From Toxonevra muliebris (taxonomy: Eukaryota > Arthropoda > Insecta > Diptera > Pallopteridae), in NCBI GenBank assembly GCA_963691655.1, contig OY829326.1, positions 145,656,998 to 145,720,997 of the forward strand: a DNA stretch of 64,000 bases, read 5' to 3'. The position numbers and the translations under genes are program-made. The notes beneath the pieces were generated by a model. The model saw only the letters and a program-made list of their open reading frames with translations. It was not told the DNA's origin and ran no database searches. Below, one piece after another: positions 11,901 to 21,700 of the stretch (positions within the stretch are counted from its first letter, which is position 1; every line of letters starts with the position of its first letter).

Positions 11901-13577
11901 TTTTCATTTGTTCAAATAATAGACACAACACTGGTGTCTTCTCATGCTCTTTTTTTCGTGCTTTCTAAGCTCGTACAGGCACTATATCTGACTACTACAA
12001 CCATTTGTTGATGACTAGTTGTTGATGTAGAGATCTTAATTTGTAACATATTAGCTCACTTGATGTTATTGTCTGTTCCATGTTCTGCTCGAATCTCATA
12101 TTTTAGCAGGATGTGGTCAGCCTTTTTCGATTTTATTGCTGCAAAACTGAGCTGAAATGCATGCATTTTTTTTGTTGACGTCATGACGTTACGTCTCGGA
12201 TTTCAAATTGTCTAAGTGACGTCATGCGCAAAGAGACACGGTTCTTGTTCAACCTCATGGCATAATCTTGTATTCTATCATTCTTGCATAGATATGTGTA
12301 ACTTCAACTTTATTTTCTTCATTGTTTTAGGCTTTTGTTCAATACATGAAATTTGCACGCCGCGCTGAAGGTATCAAGTCAGCACGTGCAGTCTTCAAGA
12401 AAGCACGCGAAGATGTCCGTTCACGTTATCACGTTTTCGTTGCAGCTGCGCTTATGGAATACTATTGCTCGAAGGATAAAGATATTGCTTTTCGTATATT
12501 CGAACTGGGCTTGAAGCGTTTTGGTGGCAGCCCTGAGTATGTAATGTGTTACATTGACTATCTGTCGCATTTAAATGAGGATAATAACACGCGTGTACTT
12601 TTTGAGCGGGTGCTCTCATCCGGAGGACTGACACCACAATTGAGTGTGGATGTGTGGAATCGTTTTCTAGAATTCGAATCGAATATTGGCGACTTATCGA
12701 GTATTGTGAAGGTGGAACGTAGACGTAGTGCGGTGCTAGAAAATGTAAGTTTAAATTGTAGAAAATTTGATGAAGCTTTGTTTTAATATTTTTCTATTGC
12801 AGTTGAAAGAATACGAAGGTAAAGAAACAGCACAACTTGTGGATCGTTATAAATTTTTAGATTTGTATCCTTGTTCAACTGTCGAATTGAGATCAATTGG
12901 TTATACAGAGGTATGTAATTTGAATAACAAACGTATATTTTTCTTTCAATACTCATTTCACTTTGTCGATCACCCACAGAATGTTGGCATAACGACAAAT
13001 AAGACTCAAGCTACAAATAATGCTACAAATAAACCAGATGAGCCTGACACTGAGCAAACTGTAACACTACCACGGCCTGATTTCTCACAAATGATACCGT
13101 ACAAACCCAAACCGAATGCATATCCTTGCGAGCATCCGTTAGCCGGTGGCACTTTTCCACAGCCGCCTGCTTTGGCAGCGCTGTGCGGACAATTGCCACC
13201 ACCTGTTTCATTTCACGGGCCATTCGTATCGATTGAAATGTTATTTGATATTTTCAATCGTATTAAATTGCCGGATGGTAAGTTGGAAAATCAAATCAAA
13301 CCAAAGTGTATATTAATGAAAATTATTTATTTTTCTCATCGTTATAGCGGTGCCAATACCCACCGGTGACAATGGTTTAGACGTTAAAATTTTCGATTTA
13401 GCTAAATCAGTGCATTGGATTGTTGACGATAGTGTATGTACGGGTGAACCTGGAGGCGCTATTAAACGCCGACGTATGCTGCCAGGTGGTGATGACAGCG
13501 ATGAAGAAACACAGACGCCTGCACCGCCTGCCAATGATATCTATCGCTTGCGGCAGCAGAAAAGATTTACAAAGTAA
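8996..13577 (+). CDS. su(f): Suppressor of forked / CstF-77 homolog (10 coding exons)
   Basis: Exons: 8996-9028, 9086-9408, 9475-9750, 9814-9925, 10004-10195, 10712-10903, 12331-12744, 12803-12910, 12980-13277, 13348-13577. The sum is 2178 nt, 725 aa, with frame kept at every GT/AG junction. The protein starts [14 protein letters not shown] as in Drosophila su(f). It consists of tandem HAT (half-a-TPR) repeats such as [22 protein letters not shown] and [15 protein letters not shown], then a proline-rich C-terminal part (SQMIPYKPK) and the conserved end [11 protein letters not shown]. CstF-77 is the dimeric scaffold of cleavage stimulation factor in the nucleus; it joins CstF-64 and CstF-50 and helps choose mRNA poly(A) sites. 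The 57-nt first intron is in frame, so unspliced reading would add 19 residues; the fly homolog supports splicing. AATAAA signals follow the stop at about 13625-13640. Confidence 0.95.
10196..10711 (+). promoter_or_regulatory. su(f) intron 5, candidate premature poly(A) site
   Basis: The intron is 516 nt and follows an unusual GTGCGT donor. It contains AATAAA at 10360-10365 and T/G-rich sequence downstream (about 10443-10470). The upstream reading frame stays open past this signal and stops only at 10442-10444. In Drosophila, su(f) limits its own expression through an intronic poly(A) site that yields a short transcript. This intron could be the equivalent, but that is inference. Confidence 0.4.
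10904..12330 (+). other. Long su(f) intron 6
   Basis: A 1427-nt intron that stands out against the 57-73-nt introns of most of the gene. It holds the palindrome at 11375-11515 and other short inverted or repeated motifs (CTAGTT and GATGTAG, about 11815-12030) that suggest old insertions. Confidence 0.5.
11375..11515. repeat. Long hairpin (foldback) in su(f) intron 6
   Basis: The left arm, from CGTCTCCACGAGCAATAA to TGTTGTTTCCCATATAAAAT, pairs with the right arm, from ATTTTATACGGGAAACAACAAC to TTGCTCGAGGAGACG. Each arm is about 55-65 nt with few mismatches, around a loop of about 20 nt. It is probably a small foldback MITE. No clear target duplication was seen. Confidence 0.6.
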
Positions 13578-15733
13578 ATACTGCAATTGAGGTTTTAGTT
13601 TTACAATTTCCATGAGAGGAGATAATAAACAGAAAATAAATTTATTTTAAAATTGATAAAAAATATAATTTGTGTATGTTCAATGTTGAATATTTTCGTA
13701 TATATTCTGAAATTGGGTTTCGTTCAAAGTTGAATTTATAGACTGCGTTTTCAACTTTGATCAAAAACGAATTTCATATATTCATAAAGTGAATATTATT
13801 TTTAATAAAATGAGCATTTTCTTTTTAACTACATCATTATACAGTGATTATAATCACAAGTTCAAGGCTTTAAATATATTCATTGCCCTATGATTTAGAA
13901 GATCATTTTTTTAGGCATTAAATTGATAAAAAGGTTTTTATCAATTTAAAAATACTAAATACCACAAAAAAATATTTTTGAAGTCAGGCGGCAGCCATTA
14001 TCTAACGTTTTGCTCCTTACTTTGAGTTGAGCCCAGCAAACACAGGAAGATTCCTTCCTTCATTTGGACGTTGGAAATGGTAAGACAAACCTGCACATGA
14101 TAGTCAGAAAATATTCGCTACAAAATGTTCGTTCAAATTGATCAGCGTGAGTTCAAGCAAATTGCACGAATACCATACTGCATTGTGCTATTTATACTGA
14201 GCGAATAAACAAGATGACAACTAACGTCTCTCCAATTTATTTTTTTTGAGTAATATAAACGGTAATCTGTATGAAGAACTTAGCTAAGATTCCTTCATGG
14301 TGAATTTGGAGGTGCCACGTCTACTTGCCCAATTTAATTTATTTTCTGATTAGGTGGTACATGAGTATATGTTTTGTAGCAATATTTGCGTTTTCTTAAT
14401 TTATGCTAAAAAACTGGTCTTCTGGACCGTAGTGCTATGGATAAATAATAAAAATACTAAATTGTTGAGTATGTATTGCTTTAAAAATTCTAAGTCTAAT
14501 GCAAATATTTTTAATATTTTAAACTTAATATTAGATTTCCAAATGATTTTATCAATTGCATAGTTACATCACACATGTTTCTTATAATTTGTTCGATTTT
14601 ACATTTACTTAAAATAATGATTTAATTTAATAATTTGATATTTGTTTTAATTTATAATTTCAAATGATATCAATAATATTTAGATGCGTTTCGATTCTTC
14701 AAATTTTTGTTTTGCTTTTGTACGTGTATAAAGCTAAATTTATATTCGGGACGGCAGGTTTTTTATTCTGAAATGATCGCCCTACATTTAGATCGCTGCT
14801 GTGCCAGTGTTACTATGGCAATTTTTTTACGAATTTATATAATAAATTTTTCCAACTTATATTTAGATATTTATAGCCTGAGTGATTGATTTCTGTATAA
14901 TGGACGGCAATGTTTTTTTCGACAATCGACAGTTATTTCAGTATTCTACTACTTAACTCTAATATTACTAAATAAGTATAAAAGGCACTTAAGTGCTGTA
15001 GATGTGCTAAAAGTGCTAAAATGTATATAAATATTGTGATATGGTGATAAATGTAAATCTAAAATATTAAACGCGTCAGATTCGCTTCATCCTGCTGAAT
15101 CGTTTTGGGATTTTCACGCTTTCTCCCCATTTCTATTATGACCATAAGCGACTTTAAGCAAACAGGACAAATCGAACGCGCCTATTATAAATATAGGTAT
15201 ATATTTGCATAATTAATTAATTACAAGTCTATACCTATATAAAAATTATAAAAATATGCTGAGTAGCCTCGATTTTCGAACATTCTCCAATATTGAAATG
15301 AGAAATTCATTAGTTGAAATTAATTTATGAGCGACAATATGAGAAAATGCTCGGTAATTATGTTTTTTTTTAAATTATTTAGTAACTTATATAAATCGTT
15401 GTTTGAATATGGTTGATGAGCAACAGTTCGCTTGACAACTCTGAAATGACTTCTAATAGTCTCCAGTGTTTACAAAAAAATCGTTTTAGTTGAGGTTATT
15501 TTATAGTTGACTGACGAAAAAATTTATTATCTCTTTAGAGCAATTAATTGCATAGAATTTCCTAACTAAAGAAGTCACGAAGATTCAAATTAAGCAAATA
15601 AAAATTAGTTTAGGGGTAGTAAGTATGCAAGACTCAGGTATAGTACTCCCCTTTTGTATTTACTCTGTTACTGTCTTGTAATTCAAAATCCACTGTCTAA
15701 ATCTCATCCATAAAAACTTCAACTAGTTACCCC
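13578..15733. other. Intergenic region between two convergent genes
   Basis: It holds the su(f) 3' UTR on the left (AATAAA at about 13625-13640) and the 3' flank of the minus-strand MADF zinc-finger gene on the right. An imperfect palindrome lies at 13689-13798. The rest is AT-rich, and I recognise no gene. Confidence 0.5.
13689..13798. repeat. Imperfect palindrome
   Basis: AAATTGGGTTTCGTTCAAAG (from 13710) pairs with the inverted CTTTGATCAAAAACGAATTT (ending about 13774). Pairing extends more weakly outwards into ATATATTC and GAATAT stretches. It may be a foldback element or a transcript terminator-like structure between convergent genes. Its role is unknown. Confidence 0.45.
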
Positions 15734-18700
15734 TTACTCATTCAGATGATACTTTTTGCGATGTTTATACAATCCCGCATATTGAGCAAACTGCAAATCA
15801 CATGGTTTGCATGAAAATCGCTTAACGTCGGAATGCAAATGCATATGCGCATAATAAGCGGATCCAATTACAAAAGCCTTACCACAAATAGGACAAACTT
15901 TATCTCTTATATTTAGATGTCGACGATGATGACGTTCTCGTTCGAATGCTGAAAAGAATGCCTTATCGCAATGATCACACTTGTAATCGCGTTGATTACG
16001 ATGTCGCTTCATATGCTGATTAAGTTTGGATTGATTGACATAAGAACGGCCGCACTGTTCACACATCCGATAATTATCTAAATTTTTAGTATGTGCGCAT
16101 TCGTGTACCCGCAATGCAGTCGTATCGAAAAATCGCTTAGGACACATGGAGCAAGCGTGAGCACGTTGGTTTAAATGACGTTTCAAATGATTAACTAAAT
16201 TACTGCGTAAAGTAAATTTAATGCCGCATATGTGACAGATATTCTCAAGCGCAGCATCGGCGTGTACTTCGACATCGATAGCGCCGACACCACCGCCGCC
16301 CCCAGCAGCATCGGCGGGAAGGAATGAACGTTTTTTGGCACCATTAGCTGTGGTGCTGCTACCATCATTCAAATGTTGCTTTCGTTCGTGTCGAATGAAA
16401 TCTGTGCGACGCTTGAAATGCATTTCACATACTGTACAAATAAATGGTGAAATATGCAAATCCAGAAATTGTAATGCATCATAGAATTCGTAGTGCGGCT
16501 TGAATGTTTCGCTGCGTTTATATGCAGCGATGCGTTCTGCCTTGGCAGCACGATAATTGCAACGGAAGTCGATGAGACGTTGTCTCAGTTTTTCAGCAGT
16601 CACTTGAACATTGCATTCTTCTAGTAGATACTTACACAAGGCTTCAATGTGTCGCTGGCGATCTTTGCGTTTGGTGTATTGAGGATGGTCTGTGTCCCAA
16701 AGTTGCGGTCTTGTTTTATAGATTTCAATGATTTGTAAATTTTGTTCTTTATTCAACAATGTCTTTTGCAATTCCGAAGCCATAATAATCTGCGAAGAAA
16801 AGAAAACAAAAGAGAGTGTATAAAAAAATGAAGAATGAAGTAAACTTCGTACCACATCATCCATGAAAGAAAAGTCATCATAGAAACACCATTTGGTGCA
16901 GGTTTTTTCCGTTTCGATGCGATTCCTTTCACGTTTGTAATATTTCACATAATCGGTGAGCTTTCGTTGTAGTGTCTTCCATGAGTAGCGCATTTTATAA
17001 ATTTTATTGATTTTTGCAGTTAATGTTCTCCAAGCGATGCGTCGCAATTTTCTTGTATGAAAATCTAAATGATTTGGATTCCATAGTTGAGGACGTTGTT
17101 TATAGAGTGCAATTAATTCGCGGGTTTGTTCAACAGTGAGGCGTGCAAAACTTTCAGAGTTTTCCTTCTGCATTAAAAAAAAAGAATTAAAAAAAATTAA
17201 AAATATATAACTTAATATAACTTAATTACAACTTTTAGCCATGTATCTTACTTGTATACTTTCAGCCACTCCATTTCTAATAGGATTGCCGAAAGTTTCA
17301 TTTGAATTTAATTCCAAATCATAAGAAAACTGACCACAATCTACTTTAGCAACGAGTCCACTGGATGGTGCCTGAAATTAAGAGAAAAATAATAAACGCC
17401 TTGAGATAATGATGGCTAGGTGGTGCGGTCGCCTTTGTGATATCAGGATCAATAAACATTTTAACAGACACATTTTTGAGAAAATAGTATTTCAAAAGTT
17501 AGAAACTCTTACAACTGGCAATACGCAGAAGGAATTATTTAAATGTAGAATGGATTTTTTTTTTGCGGGGTTAGGCTCTTAACCCCGGGATCCGTGAGAT
17601 GATAGTCTAGTACGCTGCCAATACCACCGAGGAGATCTAAAAATTAATCTTAATTAAGCATACACATATGCTCTTACATTTTGTTCTATTGTCTCCGTAT
17701 TACAATCGTCGGTTAAAGTACTTCTAACAATGGCTGCCATAATGTCATTTTCTTCATCCATCATTTCCTTTTCTAAACTGTTGTATAACTTGTTCTAAAA
17801 TAAATATTATATATTATATTATATATTATATCATCATTTTCATATTTTAGAATTAATAACAAAAAAAAGCAAATGTTTTTACATATTGTCCTGTTGTTTC
17901 ATTATTACAACCATTGGGCAAAGTACTGGTCACAATGGATTCCATAATCTCCTTTTCTGCATTAAATTTATATTTTTCCAAGTTGTTGTAGTGTTCACTC
18001 TAAAATGAAATAATATATTTTGAAAAAGGGCGATAGTGAATAGCTCGAAATGCTTACTTCAATCACATCTGGAACTTCACTGTCATTTGGAACTCCGAAC
18101 ACAATAGGAATCTCGAACATAATTGGAACATCAAGTACAGTTGAATCTTTGCCCTCAAGCACATTTTCAAAGTTAAAAACATCTTCTTGCACATTTGGAG
18201 CCTCCAATACTTTTTCGACATTACACTGATCCGTAAATGTCTGTAACTGCCCGTTTAAATTTACATCTGTTTGTACTATATTGTTATTGTTTTTTTCATT
18301 TGCTACAGATACCACATCTACTTCAATATCATCGTCTTGCATTTCTTCTATTTCGGACTCAATTTTCTATAAATGATAAATTGGTTGATACATTTTTTTT
18401 TCGATGTTGCTATGAACCGCTTACCTCATTCTCCTCTTGCTGCTGTATTACTTCCAAGCATTCCGCATGATTTTCTTTGTTCATATGCTCTCTATAATCT
18501 ATTATACTTTCAAATACTTTGCCACAACATTCACAAACAAATGGGTCAATGTGCTCATCAATAAATTGCATTTGCATGTAATGCTTAAAGTGCGGCTCGA
18601 ATGTTTGCCCCTCTACCTTACAATGAAGATGACGTATCTTTTCTAGGCGATAGCATTTACGTAGACCTTGCAGGCGCCGCTGTATAGCGAGATGTGATAA

Positions 18701-21700
18701 ATGTATGCCGCATAGCTTCAAAGCGATGCTTATATTGCGAAATGCTGTTTCACGCTTTTCTGGTAGTTTTAAGCGTTTTTGTGCGCTGTGCCAAAGTATG
18801 GGAAAATATTCATAGATTTCTAATAGTTTCGTATTCTGTTGGTCAAAAAATAAACGACGATTTTGTAGAGTTTGCTAAAAACACACAGAAGCCAAATTGA
18901 AATTGGAGTTGTTAATTACCACCGTTAAGTTGTTAATGACTTACCTGCTCATCAAGAAATTGCATATTTTTATAATATGCAAATTTGCTAATTTCATCCA
19001 ATTCTCCTTCGTTTTCGAGACGTTCTCGTTCTTTGACATAACGTTGACATAGCGTCGATATGCGTATACGTACATCGGTTGTGGTAAAACATTTCTTACA
19101 GTATTTATTCCATTTTTCTGTAATTTCAATCCATGATTGCCTACAAAGTTGTAAATCACTAAATTCCGGATGTGATTGATCCCATAGTCGCGGATAATAT
19201 TTATATAGTTCGATAAGTTTTTCGATATGTTCGGATGTGAGTTTTGTATTTGTAATTGGTTCCTGTTGGTAATGAAAAATTATTAATAATATGTTCATTC
19301 TAACGCAAAAAAGTTGAGTTAATGGCTTCCCAAAATTTAATACTACAGAGACTTTAACCCGGAAATCCCTTTTGTTACATCGTCAATGAACTGGGTGTGT
19401 GACACCCGAGTAGTAAAAAAATTTATAAAAATATTTTCTATTTCTTAAATATATTTTTTTGAAACAAAAAGAAAGATCAATAAAATTGACCTACATCCAA
19501 GTTAATTGACGCCGGGTTAAGTGGTTGTTCACACGGGCGCAAACATGAACGCTTGTCTGAAAGGGAAAGATAGAAAAAATTGGTAATTAGAAAAAGACAG
19601 GCGAGTTTCTATCTCTTTCCTACTACCTATTTTTTCTACCTCTCCATTGCATACCCTCCTCGCTCTTTTAATGTAACCGAATCAATTTAAAATGCTTTAA
19701 AATAAAGTCCTAACTACTTTTATTTTGCAGACACCAATTATATTGTAGCTGAAGTCGCATTTTCCTAATACAGATCGGATATATACAGGGTTGGCCATAT
19801 TACTAAAAAAACACAAAATTTTCCACCGGCTTTGCCAATCTTCGATTGGTATGTACTGCTCCATAGCAAATATCTCCTAAGACTGACGCTTCAAACACGT
19901 GCTGTCGTTAGTCGATCTGACGTTGTGATGGGTCCATCTAATATGGCCAACACTGTAGTCTAAGAACGTCCACTATTGGATTAAGTTTCTCTTATAATAT
20001 TAAAATTAATAATTAAGCTAGTGTAAGGGGTGCCACCTCTTGATATTTTTGCAAAAGGAGAATCTATCAAAGCCATCTGTAGGCTTAAACGCAATGGGTA
20101 TTGGTATTACACTTGCTGGGATATTGGTGACATTGTTGAAGGTACTGATATGGACCTAACAGTTCTATCAATGCCATCCGATATAATGCCAACAATTCCA
20201 GTTTTAAAACAGCGCTATACAATACAAATTCCAGAGGCCCAAACTTGGTTTTTGCTGGGAATAGATTGTAAGCGTGTTTTCACTGACGGCTCCAGAACAG
20301 AATTCGGTTCGGGTTCTGGGGTCTTCTTTGAAAATGATGGAGTGCACCTTCACTTCTCTCTTGGGTTGTATGCTTCTGTTTTTCAAGCAGAAATTTTTGC
20401 AATCATCAAGGCAATGAACCATGTTATTGATAATGGTTGGAGAGAAAGTAGTATCTGTGTACTTAGTGACAGTCAGGCTAACCACGTCTAAACTGCTTAT
20501 GCATTGTAAATCCAGGCTTGATTGTGTTGGAAAACACAATAACCTGCTGTTACTGGACACTCAGGAATTTCATGAAATGAATCAGCCTACCTTCAGGCCA
20601 GAATGGGTTCGGAAACTGGTTTCCTGGGCCCAGAACCTGTACTCTCTTTGTTGTCTATGGCCATCAAGAACACCATTAATGACTGGGTCGACTTGAACCA
20701 CAATCGTAAATGGGTGGAACTGAGGGGCTTTAGACAGACAAAGACACTGTTACCTGTTATCTCGAAGCGTCTAACAGACTTTATGTTATCACTCAACCGA
20801 ATGAGCTGCAGGCAGCTGGTGGGATTATATACAGGTCACTTCTCTTGGGCCAAACATTTACATATGATTGGCCTGGGAGCTAGTGTCTTCTGTGCTTCCT
20901 GTGGTTTGGAGGAAGAATGTGAAGAGACGGCAGACCACTTTTTAGTGTACACCTATAAAAAATTGTTTTCTTTGAAATTTGGAATTTTTTCCCAAGCATG
21001 TCGGTACACTTGGATATGGCTATCAATTTTTTAAAATAACTTTTTTTTATGCTTCGAATATCGAATGTTGGAATGCTCATATTTCTAAGGTCGTCAGAAA
21101 CATTTTTTACTCCCAGATCTCTTTTTTGATATCCTTGTATTGCAGTTTGATTTCTAGGCCCACAAAGGATTCCCTTTTAGCAGTGGCGTAACAACGAAGC
21201 AAGAGGCCGTGGGCTAAAAGTTTCAAGGGGGCCTTAAACTGAACCTTATATATACATACTGAATTAATCAAACAGTAATAAAGAAACTAATATATAATGA
21301 ACATAAATTTTATTCACGCTTCTAGTGGTTTAAAATAGATAGAGAGAATACTCAAACGTCATAAAATTTTAATAACAAAACCACATCTGCCAACTTTTAA
21401 TTTAACGATTTTTAATTTTGGAAGCCCATGTAAAAAATTTATTTAAAAAACAGTGGCATTTATTTTTTATTGTTTTTTTTTTAAGGTGTAACTTATATGG
21501 AAGACGATATCAAAGAATCCAACTATTTTCGGTTTAACCGTCCGGTCAATGACCGGGTACCCGGGTATCCATTTCAATCTGCATGTAAAATATATTATCT
21601 CCTCCTCAAAAAAAGTTTATGGCCGTCTGGATCCCCAAAATTGAAGTAATTTGACACCCATTTTTCGTCAAATTTTTTTTAAATCAATTATTTAATAAAA

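Noticed and set aside
11841..11933. CAGTGTTG...CAACACTG as a tiny hAT element in su(f) intron 6
   Set aside because: Eight-base ends only, and the flanks do not form a target duplication.
21182..21240. CAGTGGCGTAAC segment resembling a hAT end
   Set aside because: No matching inverted end or 8-bp duplication was found nearby.
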